In this document: positions 1-8,152 of the stretch, in pieces
Layout: each line of letters begins with the position of its first letter
Numbering within the stretch: position 1 is the first letter of the stretch
Assembly (NCBI GenBank): GCA_002694745.1
Contig: NZMY01000013.1
Coordinates: 186,001 to 250,000, forward strand
Source of the DNA: Croceicoccus sp.
GTDB lineage: Bacteria; Pseudomonadota; Alphaproteobacteria; Sphingomonadales; Sphingomonadaceae
Length of the DNA stretch: 64,000 bases
Reading direction: 5' to 3'
The notes under the pieces: model-generated
What the model saw: the letters and a program-made list of their open reading frames with translations, nothing else
Told to the model about the DNA's origin: nothing
Database searches by the model: none
Program-made: the position numbers and the translations under genes

Positions 1-158
1 GGGGCAGCGGGGTCGAGCGCGCCGGGATCCGCAGGCATGTCCTGCGATGGCGGGGGCGCATCGTCCGTCTGGGCCAGCGCGGTCGTGCTGGCTGAACAAA
101 ACAGGCCTGCAATGGCCAAGCGCAAGGCGCAACTCGTCTGTTGGCGGAATCCACCCAT
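1..158 (-). CDS. N-terminus of an exported protein (partial, runs off window start)
   Basis: The reading frame begins at an ATG preceded by a good ribosome-binding site (GGAGAGGG, read on the minus strand) and stays open to the window edge, giving 52 residues. The first 29 residues form a signal peptide: a short n-region with one Arg, a hydrophobic stretch (LAIAGLFCSAS) and a signal peptidase I site TALA|Q. The mature start is acidic and proline-rich (TDDAPPPSQDMPADPG), a common beginning for sphingomonad outer-membrane receptors, but no domain is visible, so the product is not identified. It is divergent from the tetR-type gene, so that regulator may control it. Confidence 0.7.
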   Translation of the reverse strand, partial: MGGFRQQTSCALRLAIAGLFCSASTTALAQTDDAPPPSQDMPADPGALDPAA

Positions 159-341
159 CGGCTTTCCCTCTCCATGTTTCCGTTCGCTGTTTTGACTGCG
201 AATCGGTTTCGTGATCGCCATCGTTGGGCGATGAGGACAAAAGAACATGGATAATCATTTTTACCAAGCGAAAAACAAACATTTATGTTTTTTTCTTGGG
301 CGGCTTCCTTCGAAAACCGCAGAACGCTAAGGTTTTCGCTT
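159..341. promoter_or_regulatory. Divergent promoter region with candidate TetR operators
   Basis: An AT-rich stretch lies between the exported-protein start and the regulator start. At 277-290 there is a dyad AAACAT-TT-ATGTTT inside an A/T-rich block. At 246-273 there is a block with CATG, ATCATTTTT and AAGCGAAA that recurs almost unchanged at 3581-3607 upstream of the PQQ dehydrogenase. TetR-family proteins usually bind such sites near their own gene and their targets. The operator assignment is inference. Confidence 0.45.
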
Positions 342-1145
342 ATGGCCAAAATCACGCCTGAACCGGTCGAGACTGCCGAGACACAGCTTCACGTGACGCG
401 AAGCGGTGCATCGCGCCGCGTGCCGCGCCGCTACACCAGCCCCGCGATGGCCGAACGGCGGCAACGCATCATCGATTGCGCGCACCGCCTGCTGGGCGAG
501 GCGGGGGCCGAGGGCATGACCATCGCCCGCCTGTGCCGCGAGGCGGAGGTGGCGCCGCGCACGATCTATCGCCTGTTCACCGACAAGGACGGGGTGATCT
601 TCGCCACCGTCGCCGACCGCATGCGCGAGGTGCGTAGCGTGATCGCGCGCAAGAACCGCACCTATACGCTGGACGTGGTGTTCGACGAGCTGGACTGGAT
701 GGTCAGCGAGATGGAGCGCGACACCGAATATGCGCGGGTCGCGATCGGCTTCAACTTCGCGCTGAACCCCCGGACGGCCGAGGTTCGCGAATTGCGTTCG
801 GTCGCCTATAACCGGTTCCGCAACTGGCTGGATCTGCAGATAGAGGCTGGGCATACGCGCGCCGATCTCGACCTGGAAAGGCTGGCGCAGCGGCACGTGG
901 TCAGCGAGTTCCTCGTCTATCGCCGCTGGGCGATCGAGATCACCGACAGCGCCGCCTGCCGCATCGAATTGCGCTGCGCCTTCCTGCAAAGCGCCGCCGT
1001 GGTGCTGACGGGCGAGGCGCAGGAGATGGCGCTGCGCCAGCTGGCCGAATATCACGCCAAGCTGGGCATGTCCGAGATCGGCGCCGCCGCCTCCACCAAC
1101 CGCGCCGAGCGCGACGCGGGCGAGGACTTCGTCGGCCGCGCCTGA
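342..1145 (+). CDS. TetR/AcrR-family transcriptional regulator
   Basis: The protein has 267 residues. The helix-turn-helix region lies at about residues 59-80 (TIARLCREAEV followed by APRTIYRLF), the standard TetR recognition arrangement, after a first helix (ERRQRIIDCAHRLL). The rest is a helical ligand-binding or dimerization domain of unknown ligand. The ATG chosen here has AAGG 11 bases upstream; an in-frame ATG 57 bases earlier lacks a ribosome-binding site. A basic, low-complexity 35-residue extension precedes the HTH. The gene converges on the PQQ dehydrogenase (2-base gap), whose promoter shares a motif with this gene's promoter, so the dehydrogenase is the best candidate target. Confidence 0.88.
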   Translation: MAKITPEPVETAETQLHVTRSGASRRVPRRYTSPAMAERRQRIIDCAHRLLGEAGAEGMTIARLCREAEVAPRTIYRLFTDKDGVIFATVADRMREVRSVIARKNRTYTLDVVFDELDWMVSEMERDTEYARVAIGFNFALNPRTAEVRELRSVAYNRFRNWLDLQIEAGHTRADLDLERLAQRHVVSEFLVYRRWAIEITDSAACRIELRCAFLQSAAVVLTGEAQEMALRQLAEYHAKLGMSEIGAAASTNRAERDAGEDFVGRA

Positions 1146-1147
1146 TC

Positions 1148-3526
1148 CTATCGCGAGGTTGGCGCGTCCTGCGCTGCTCCATCGGGCAGGGCAAAGGCCA
1201 TCAGGTAATCTCCCGGCGTCGAGCCGAGGAATCCGTGCCCTCCCGCCGCGATCACGACGAATTGCCGCCCGCTGCGCGGTGACACGAAGGTCATCGGCGT
1301 CGCCTGTCCCCCTGCGGGCAGGCGTCCGCGCCACAGCTCTTGCCCCGTTCTGGTGTCGAACGCGCGCAGATAATCGTCCAGCGTCGCCGCGATCAGCGTG
1401 ACGCCGCCGCCGGTCGTGACCGGCCCACCCAGGTTGAAGATACCGGGCACCGCGATGCCCATGGGCGCGATATCCTCCGATGTGCCAAGCGGCCTCTGCC
1501 ACGCGACCGTGCGGTCGGCCAGGTCGATGGCCGTCAGCTGTCCCCATGGCGGCGTAGTGCAGGGGATGCCCAGCGGCGAAACCATCGGCTCCATCGTCAG
1601 CGCATAGGGCGTACCCTCCTGCGGCAGCATGCCGGCGGTATGGGCATTACCCGCCTCTTGCCCCGCCATCGCGGCGCGGTCATGCAGCGTCACGACCTGC
1701 GGAATGGCCGATGAGTTCACCACCATCAGCCCGCGCGCCGCATCCACGCTGACGCTGCCCCAGTTCAGCATGCCGAAGATGCCCGGATATTGCAGCGCCC
1801 CGCGCGTCGAGGGCGGCGTGAAATCGCCCCGATAATCCAGCGAGCGATAACGGATCCGGCACCACAGCTGGTCGATCGGCGTCGCGCCCCACATGTCGGC
1901 CTCGCGCAGGGCGGCGGGGATCAGCGAGGGAAAGCCGGTCTGATAGGGCTGCGTCGCCGCATATCGTTCGCCCGGAACATTGCCTTGCGGCGCGGGCCGT
2001 TCCTCGATCCCCGTCAGCGGGGTGCCGTCGCGCCGGTCGAGGATGAAGATCTCGCCCCGCTTCGTCGGCACGGCGACCGCGGGCACCATGCCCGAGGCGG
2101 TGGGCATGTCGAACAGCACTGGCTGCGCGGGCACGTCATAATCCCACAGATCGTGCCGTGTGGTCTGGAAATGCCAGCGCACCCGCCCGGTCGCCGCATC
2201 CAGCGCCACGACCGAACTGGCATAGCGTTCCAACTCCGCGCTGCGATGCATGCCGACATGATCGGGTGTCGCATTGCCGGTGGGCACATAGACAAGGCCC
2301 AGTTCGGGATCCGCGCTCAGCACGCTCCACGCATTGGGCGAGGCGGGGGTATAGGTTTCGCCCTCCGCCAGCGGGGGCGCATCGTCGGGGCGGCCAGAAT
2401 CCCACGCCCACAGCATCCGCCCCGTGGTGACATCGAACGCGCGGACCACGCCCGAGGGATCGTTCGTCTTGAAATTGTCGCGGACATAGCCGCCGAGCAC
2501 TGCGGTATCGCCGATGATGACCGGCGGCGAGGTGGTATAGGTCGCCCCCTCGTCGAATTCGCCCAGCCCATCGAGCAGCGAAACGGTGCCATTGTCGCCG
2601 AAACCCGGGCAGGGGCGTCCGGTCCGAAGGTCGAGCGCCAGCAGCCGCCCGTCGACCGCCGTGCTGAGCACCCGGCTCGCGCAAAGCCCGCCCGTTTCGC
2701 GCGCGCCAGTGCCATCGACGCTGGCGCGGTGCACCGAAACGCCGCGGCAGTTCAGCATCTGCGCCGCGCCGAATTCGGACTTCGGATCGTGCCGCCAGAC
2801 CTGCCGCCCGCTATCGGGATTGAGCGCCACCACTGCTCCGATGGGCGTGCAGAACACCAGCAGATCGTCCACCATCAGCGGCGTGACCATGAAGGACATC
2901 GGCTGCGCGATATCGGGCCGCGCGGCATTGCTGTCGCCGGTGCGGTAACGCCACGCCTCGGTCATGGAGGCGACATTCGCGGGGGTGATCAGCGCGGCGG
3001 GAGAATGGCGCGTTCCGGCAGCGTCGCGGCCATAGGCGGTCCATTCCGTGTCGCTGTCCGTCGCCGCCATCAATCGCGGCGTGTCGCTGTACGCAGGATC
3101 GCCCAATGCCGGACCCGACGCCAGATAGCTGCCGCCAAGAGCCAGCAGCGCGGCAAGCCCGGCCCCGAACACGGCCCAGCTGCCAAGGCGGGCGCGCGGA
3201 CCGCCGATCGCGCGTCCCACGAAGGGCAGCGCAAGCAGCAGCGCCAGCACGGCAGGACCCGCCAGTCGCGGCAGCAGGGCCCAGAATTGAAAACCCACCT
3301 CGACCAGCGCCCAGACCAGCGTAGCGATCAGGAAAATGGCATATAGCAGCCGCGCATATCCGCTGCGCCGTAGCGCAAGCAGACCCGCAGCAAACAGGAC
3401 GACGCCCGCGATCAGGTAATAGGGCGATCCGTCCAGCGTGACGAGCCGCGCCCCGCCAGCGCCCAGCAATAATCCCAGCAGGATGAACAGACCCGCGACG
3501 GCGTAACGCAAGACCGCGCTGAACAT
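1148..3526 (-). CDS. Membrane-bound PQQ-dependent dehydrogenase (glucose/quinate/shikimate family)
   Basis: The protein has 792 residues, the usual length for the membrane GDH/QuiA family. About five N-terminal transmembrane helices (residues about 8-131) anchor it and normally bind ubiquinone. The rest is a periplasmic eight-bladed quinoprotein propeller. Visible family features include PLMVDDLLVFCTPIG, WRHDP, an NCRGVSVHR element with a downstream CAS pair, and GRLLALDLRTG followed by PCPGFG. It would oxidize a polyol, sugar or cyclitol and pass electrons to quinone; the substrate cannot be read from sequence. The start chosen has GGGGGAG six bases upstream; ATGs 6 and 57 bases earlier are less well placed. 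No PQQ biosynthesis genes are in the window. Confidence 0.92.
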   Translation of the reverse strand: MFSAVLRYAVAGLFILLGLLLGAGGARLVTLDGSPYYLIAGVVLFAAGLLALRRSGYARLLYAIFLIATLVWALVEVGFQFWALLPRLAGPAVLALLLALPFVGRAIGGPRARLGSWAVFGAGLAALLALGGSYLASGPALGDPAYSDTPRLMAATDSDTEWTAYGRDAAGTRHSPAALITPANVASMTEAWRYRTGDSNAARPDIAQPMSFMVTPLMVDDLLVFCTPIGAVVALNPDSGRQVWRHDPKSEFGAAQMLNCRGVSVHRASVDGTGARETGGLCASRVLSTAVDGRLLALDLRTGRPCPGFGDNGTVSLLDGLGEFDEGATYTTSPPVIIGDTAVLGGYVRDNFKTNDPSGVVRAFDVTTGRMLWAWDSGRPDDAPPLAEGETYTPASPNAWSVLSADPELGLVYVPTGNATPDHVGMHRSAELERYASSVVALDAATGRVRWHFQTTRHDLWDYDVPAQPVLFDMPTASGMVPAVAVPTKRGEIFILDRRDGTPLTGIEERPAPQGNVPGERYAATQPYQTGFPSLIPAALREADMWGATPIDQLWCRIRYRSLDYRGDFTPPSTRGALQYPGIFGMLNWGSVSVDAARGLMVVNSSAIPQVVTLHDRAAMAGQEAGNAHTAGMLPQEGTPYALTMEPMVSPLGIPCTTPPWGQLTAIDLADRTVAWQRPLGTSEDIAPMGIAVPGIFNLGGPVTTGGGVTLIAATLDDYLRAFDTRTGQELWRGRLPAGGQATPMTFVSPRSGRQFVVIAAGGHGFLGSTPGDYLMAFALPDGAAQDAPTSR

Positions 3527-3724
3527 AGGCATCTCCCCCTCGTCCGCCGATGTTCCGGCGTGACGGCAGAGAAAATGGATCATGCATTATCGTTTTTGCA
3601 AGCGAAATCTTCGCGCGAGGACCGGCGCAAACGAAGACGGCCGGGCGATCAGGTCCGCCGCGGCCGCTCGTTCAAATGCGAATTGTGAAGCAGGCGCCCG
3701 GCAAGGGCGCGATGGCGGGTCAGG
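3527..3724 (-). promoter_or_regulatory. PQQ dehydrogenase promoter region with motif shared with the tetR promoter
   Basis: The block at 3581-3607 (CATG, ATCGTTTTT, AAGCGAAA) matches 246-273 upstream of the TetR gene with three substitutions and one indel. Next to it, GCGAA-ATC-TTCGC (3602-3614) is a perfect short dyad. The rest of the gap shows nothing recognisable. Confidence 0.45.
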
Positions 3725-4396
3725 TCAGAAGGACAACATGCGCGAGCCGGTCTCGCCCTCGGCATCCTTTTTGTTCTGTCCCTTGTCGTCGCCGATCCCG
3801 TGCAGCCGCTTGCGGAACAGCGACTTGATCAGCCGGTCCTCAAGGATGCGGCCACCAAGATAGAGCGCGACGAACAGTCCCGCGAAGACATAGGCCGGCG
3901 TGGGGGAGGGGCCTTCTTCCTCGTCCTCTGCGCCAGGGCCGTCGATCTCGGGGGCCGGTGCGCCAAGCGCCTTGTCGATCACATTCTGCGGCAGTTCGAT
4001 CGTTTCCTTCTCGTCCTCTTCCTCGGCACCGGCTTCCGCGGCGGCGGATGCCTTTTCCCATTCGCCGATCTGTATGTTCAGCTGGGCGAACGCCAGGAAC
4101 AGCAGCGGGGCAAGGAAGCAATAGAGCAGTGCGCGACTGGCCATGCGATAGCGCAGGAAGGAGCCGCCCGGTGCGTCCACGATCTGCAACACGCCGCGGT
4201 CGAAGATCGACATCTTGTCCTGCGCTTCCTGATCCTTCTTTTCGAAGGTCAGCGTGTCGCCCGATCTCTCGTGCGTCGTGCCGCTCTTCAGGAACAGCGG
4301 CATCAGCCTGTCATAGGCCTCGTCATGCGTCTGGTTCGGCGCAAGCGGGACGCTGCCCCGGATGTGCCAGATGTGATCGAAGAACGGAAATTTCAC
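3725..4396 (-). CDS. Two-TM membrane protein of unknown function
   Basis: The protein has 223 residues and I do not recognise it. It has a soluble N-terminal domain of about 85 residues, a transmembrane helix (ALLYCFLAPLLFLAF), a cytoplasmic or periplasmic acidic linker rich in Glu/Asp (EEEDEKETIE, EDEEEG), a second helix (AYVFAGLFVALYLGG) and a basic tail (KSLFRKRLHG). It sits 67 bases downstream of sterol desaturase 1 in the same direction, so the two may be co-transcribed. No catalytic motif is visible. Confidence 0.7.
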   Translation of the reverse strand: MKFPFFDHIWHIRGSVPLAPNQTHDEAYDRLMPLFLKSGTTHERSGDTLTFEKKDQEAQDKMSIFDRGVLQIVDAPGGSFLRYRMASRALLYCFLAPLLFLAFAQLNIQIGEWEKASAAAEAGAEEEDEKETIELPQNVIDKALGAPAPEIDGPGAEDEEEGPSPTPAYVFAGLFVALYLGGRILEDRLIKSLFRKRLHGIGDDKGQNKKDAEGETGSRMLSF

Positions 4397-4463
4397 GTGT
4401 TATCCTGACCCAAGAGGAAACCGGTGGGGTGCCCGCAGGAGAGGGCCTGCGGGCACCGGACCG

Positions 4464-5462
4464 TCATTCGGCGGGCACTGCGGCCGGTTCGGGCGGCGGT
4501 TCACCCCGGCCAAGGCGCGCCTTTATCGACTTCCATCCCTCGGTGAAGGGGAAGGTCATCGTCTCGCGGATCGACATGGGACGGCCGCCCTCCATGCCAA
4601 GCAGTTCCGCTTCGCCATCGATGCAGGTTCCGAACATGCGGTCGATGATGATCCAGGTTCCGGAATAATTGCTGCGGCTCGCCTCATAGTCTTGCGAATG
4701 GTGGACGCTGTGGTGCTCGGTCGTGTTGAAGGTGAACCTCCACCAGCGCGGCGTGTTGAACCGCACGTTGATGTGCTGATAGATCGACACGGTCAGCCCC
4801 AGCGTGCCCGCCAGCAGGAAGGCGCGCGGCATGAAGTCGAAGAACCCGCCGATGCCGAGACCGATCAGGAACAGCTCGATCGGGTTGCCGACGGCGCCCT
4901 TGTTGATGTTGAGCTGCGTGATGTAGTGGTGAGGCGCATGGGTCAGCCACAGCGGGTACCAGTTGTGCATCCCGCGATGCATCCAGTACTGGCCGAAATC
5001 GAAGATGAAGGAGATCAGCACCGCCTGCAGCAGCAGCGGCATCGCCATGAACCAGGCGAACTTCTCCCAAGCGAAGGAATCCTGCACCCAGCCGATGATC
5101 GCGCCCGCGCCGATATAGCTTTCGATCATGTTGACCAGCGTATAGCCGATGCCGACATAGAACAGGTCGGTCGCCAGTTCCTTCCACGTCAGCCGCCAGC
5201 TGTCGTGGCGCGGGTTCACCCATTCCAGGCCCAGCAGCAGGACCTTGAACGCGATGCCAAGGGCGATCGCGGTCGATGCGGTCGCGATGGAATTGGGCGC
5301 ATAATACCAGAACAGCACCAGCGCCACCAACATGGTGGGCTGAAACCAGGTGAAGACGAAACGCTTCACCGGTCCGCCCTCGACCTTGGGAATGTTTTCC
5401 CAGCCGACGGTGACCGGCGCATCGGCACCGATAATCCTGTTTCCTACGCGCGTTCCGTTCAT
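4464..5462 (-). CDS. Sterol desaturase / fatty acid hydroxylase superfamily protein (copy 1)
   Basis: The protein has 332 residues, with several hydrophobic helices in the first 190 and the family's three histidine clusters that bind a di-iron centre: HRGMH, H-x2-HH in THAPHHY, and HHSVHH. Family members are membrane hydroxylases or desaturases of lipids, sterols, hopanoids or alkylglycerols; the substrate here is unknown. The start ATG has AAAGGG five bases upstream. A second, clearly paralogous copy lies at 21919-22914 beyond the guanidine/urea cluster; both share WMHR, LTHAPHH and a KGAVGNPIEL block. Confidence 0.88.
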   Translation of the reverse strand: MNGTRVGNRIIGADAPVTVGWENIPKVEGGPVKRFVFTWFQPTMLVALVLFWYYAPNSIATASTAIALGIAFKVLLLGLEWVNPRHDSWRLTWKELATDLFYVGIGYTLVNMIESYIGAGAIIGWVQDSFAWEKFAWFMAMPLLLQAVLISFIFDFGQYWMHRGMHNWYPLWLTHAPHHYITQLNINKGAVGNPIELFLIGLGIGGFFDFMPRAFLLAGTLGLTVSIYQHINVRFNTPRWWRFTFNTTEHHSVHHSQDYEASRSNYSGTWIIIDRMFGTCIDGEAELLGMEGGRPMSIRETMTFPFTEGWKSIKARLGRGEPPPEPAAVPAE

Positions 5463-5662
5463 GTCGCCCTTTCGTGTCCTACTGGCTCATCGATTGAATG
5501 CGGCCGGTCGTGCGGACTTCGTTCCATTCACGTCCGACCAGTGCGGCATTGCTTCGTAATACGGGGTTGGACCCGTGCGCAGTAAGTGTCCAAATGACGT
5601 AGGTTTAAGGGCTTGTATCACCCGATTGCGGCCATTCTCGGGCTGGTTTGCGCGGGCCCCAA
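5463..5662 (-). promoter_or_regulatory. Intergenic region upstream of sterol desaturase 1
   Basis: This gap lies between the response regulator stop and sterol desaturase 1 start. At 5545-5564 it carries GCATTGCTTCGTAATACGG, which resembles the AGCATTGCT plus TAATACG arrangement upstream of sterol desaturase 2 (21781-21800). A complete TWWTAC-N14-GTAATA dyad is not present here. No terminator or small gene was seen. Confidence 0.3.
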
Positions 5663-6583
5663 TCATCCCGAAATGATCCTGACGGCGGTGGCGGTGGCGG
5701 CCGCCCGCGTTTCGACCCCCAGCTTGATGAATATCTGCTGCAGATGCTTGTTCACCGTGCGCGGGCTGATGCCCAGAATTTCGCTGATCGACCGGTTCGA
5801 TTTGCCATAGCTGACCCACAGCAGCACTTCGGCCTCGCGCTGGGTCAGGCCGCCGTGTTTCTGCAGGCTGGCAATCTCGGCCCCTTCGCGGATCTCGGTC
5901 ATGCGGATCAGCGTCTCGCCGTTCCGATCGGTTTCGACTGCGGCGATCTCGATGTCGAAATCGTCGAACTTGGCGCGGATCGACTGGGCGGGATTAAGCG
6001 GTTCGTGCAGCAGGCGCTGAACCGGCACGGCGATGGCAGAGGGGAGGCGGGGCGCGTCCTCGTTCCATTGCGGATCGACGCGCGACAGCAGCTTGCCCGC
6101 CTGCGGCGTGCACCACAGCACCTTGCCGTCCGCGTCCAGCCCGACGAGGTGCCGGCCCGCCCCGTCCAGCGCAAGGCGCGAGCGATGCGCGATGCGCGCA
6201 TTGTTCAGATGCACGCGGATCCGGGCCAGCAGCTCCTCGATCACGATGGGCTTGCGAATGTAATCGACGCCGCCGGTTTCCAGCGCGGTTATCGCATGTT
6301 CGGATTCGGTCAGCCCGGTCATGAAGATCACGGGCACGAAGGCCATAGCGGGGTCGCGCTTGATCCGGCGCGTGGTCTCGAACCCGCTGAGGCCGGGCAT
6401 CACCGCGTCCATCAGGATCAGGTCGGGCGTGACCTCTGCCAGAAGTTCGATGGCCGCCTCGCCGCTGGTGGCGACCAGCGCGGTCATGCCTTCGTGTTCC
6501 AGCGTGTCGACCAGCAGGCTCAGCGAATCCGGCGTGTCGTCGACGACGAGGATGCGGTCCTTGCGGTCTTCTTCAGGCGGCAT
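5663..6583 (-). CDS. Response regulator, REC domain plus LuxR-type HTH
   Basis: The protein has 306 residues. The receiver domain spans about residues 10-125, with acidic pocket D15/D16, phospho-acceptor D59 (ILMDAVMPG) and K111 (YIRKP). A middle segment of about 110 residues has no motif I recognise. The LuxR/FixJ-type HTH is at the C-terminus (LTQREAEVLLWVSYG, ILGISPRTVNKHLQQIF). Its start lies 11 bases inside the histidine kinase gene, indicating translational coupling, so the two form a cognate pair. Its position between sterol desaturase 1 and the guanidine/urea cluster makes those genes and the second desaturase operon plausible targets. Confidence 0.92.
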   Translation of the reverse strand: MPPEEDRKDRILVVDDTPDSLSLLVDTLEHEGMTALVATSGEAAIELLAEVTPDLILMDAVMPGLSGFETTRRIKRDPAMAFVPVIFMTGLTESEHAITALETGGVDYIRKPIVIEELLARIRVHLNNARIAHRSRLALDGAGRHLVGLDADGKVLWCTPQAGKLLSRVDPQWNEDAPRLPSAIAVPVQRLLHEPLNPAQSIRAKFDDFDIEIAAVETDRNGETLIRMTEIREGAEIASLQKHGGLTQREAEVLLWVSYGKSNRSISEILGISPRTVNKHLQQIFIKLGVETRAAATATAVRIISG

Positions 6584-8102
6584 CGTTCTGCGCCGATTGT
6601 GCCAGGGCCCTCAGGCCCTTGAGGTCGAAAGAATCGAGACACGCCCGCATCTCGTCGATCACCGGCAGGCCATCCGGATGCAGCGCCGCGATGGAATCGA
6701 TGCACCCTTCGACGCCGCGCACATTGCCCGTGCGCAGCAGCCGGTCGATTTCTGCCAGATGGGGCCGCGCCCCCGGCACCAGCATCCGGCGCGCGGCGGC
6801 AGGCGCTTCGTCGCCGCCAGCCTTCGAACCCGTCCATTCGATCCACAATTGCGCGGATACGACATCAAGCAAGGCGCTGAATTCGAAGGGTTTCAGCAGG
6901 AACATGTCATTCGCCATGCTGCCGTCGCCGCCCTGATGCTGTTCATGCGCATTGGCCGACAGCATCACGATCCGCATCACCGTACCATGCGCCGCGCGCA
7001 GCGCCTCGGCCACGTCCCAGCCCGATTGTCCCGGCATCTCGATGTCCAGCAGGACGAGGTCGGGCAGGTTTTCAGCGGCGATTTCCAGCGCCTCGTCGCC
7101 ATTGGCGGCGGTCAGCATGGTAAAGCCTAGCGGCTCCAGCAGGCCGACCAGCAGATCGCGCTGCGTCTCGTCATCGTCGGCGACGAGGATCGTGCGGCGG
7201 CGGCCCGAATAGCCGGTGATGACCCGCGCGGGCGTGGTGTCCGCCGGATGCGACTGCGGCTGCGACAGCATCAGCCGCACGGTAAAGCAACTGCCCTTGC
7301 CGGGCTCGCTCTCCACCCGGATTTCGCCGCCCATCACATGCACCAGCGCCTGCGTGATCGACAGGCCCAGCCCGACTCCGCTGCGGTCCAGCCCGGCCTG
7401 ATGGCTGCGGCTGTGGAACGGGTCGTAGATGTGGTCGATATCCTCCGAAGCGATGCCGATGCCGGTATCGGCGACTTCGAAAGTGGCCAGATCGTTGCGA
7501 TAGCGCACCGTCATCATGACCTCGCCCGCATCGGTGAACTTGATCGCGTTCGACAGCAGGTTGATCAGCCCCTGCCGCAAACGCTTCTGGTCGCCGCGCA
7601 CGAATTCGGGCAGCGCGCCGGGCCGTTCGACGCGAAACGCGACCCCCTTCGCCTGCGCCTGCGGAGCGAACATGTCCTCAAGCTGTTCGACCAGCGCCGG
7701 AAAGCGGATCGTCTCGCGCTGCAGCCGGAACGCGCCGCTTTCGACATGCGACAGGTCGAGCAGACCTTCGACGAGGCTGGCGAGATGTTCGGAACTGCGG
7801 CGAATGATCCGCGCGGCATGCAGCGCGCCCTGCCCCTCGTTCCGCTCCAGCAATTGCGCATAGCCGTAGATCGAATTGAGCGGCGAGCGGATTTCATGGC
7901 TGGCGCTGGCAAGGAAGCGGCTCTTCGCCTCGTTCGCGGCGGTGGCGGCGCCCAGCGCGCGTTCCATGGTGGCGCGCTCGGCCTCGATCCGCTCGATATC
8001 CTCGATCAGCGCGCGATATTCCTCGCTTGCGCCCGCGTCCGGCCCGGCAGCGTCAAGCCGCCGCGCCGCCCATGCCCGCAACCGGCCAAGCGCGTCCGCC
8101 AT
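6573..8102 (-). CDS. Soluble hybrid sensor histidine kinase
   Basis: The protein has 509 residues and no signal peptide or transmembrane helix. It comprises a short coiled-coil-like N-terminus, an HisKA box with H69 (ASASHEIRSPLN), a HATPase_c domain with N-box (NLLSNAIKFT) and G-boxes (DTGIGI, GVGLGLSI), then a receiver domain with D353 (LLDIEMPG), and a C-terminal helical tail of about 90 residues. No PAS or GAF sensing domain is visible, so the signal must reach the short N-terminus or come from a partner protein. A GTG codon immediately precedes the ATG used. It lies 50 bases downstream of the allophanate hydrolase gene and overlaps the response regulator gene. Confidence 0.92.
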   Translation of the reverse strand: MADALGRLRAWAARRLDAAGPDAGASEEYRALIEDIERIEAERATMERALGAATAANEAKSRFLASASHEIRSPLNSIYGYAQLLERNEGQGALHAARIIRRSSEHLASLVEGLLDLSHVESGAFRLQRETIRFPALVEQLEDMFAPQAQAKGVAFRVERPGALPEFVRGDQKRLRQGLINLLSNAIKFTDAGEVMMTVRYRNDLATFEVADTGIGIASEDIDHIYDPFHSRSHQAGLDRSGVGLGLSITQALVHVMGGEIRVESEPGKGSCFTVRLMLSQPQSHPADTTPARVITGYSGRRRTILVADDDETQRDLLVGLLEPLGFTMLTAANGDEALEIAAENLPDLVLLDIEMPGQSGWDVAEALRAAHGTVMRIVMLSANAHEQHQGGDGSMANDMFLLKPFEFSALLDVVSAQLWIEWTGSKAGGDEAPAAARRMLVPGARPHLAEIDRLLRTGNVRGVEGCIDSIAALHPDGLPVIDEMRACLDSFDLKGLRALAQSAQNDAA

Positions 8103-8152
8103 CACGAATGTCCGCCCGTGCGGCGAAGGTCATGAAGGCGGCGCGCCATCGT

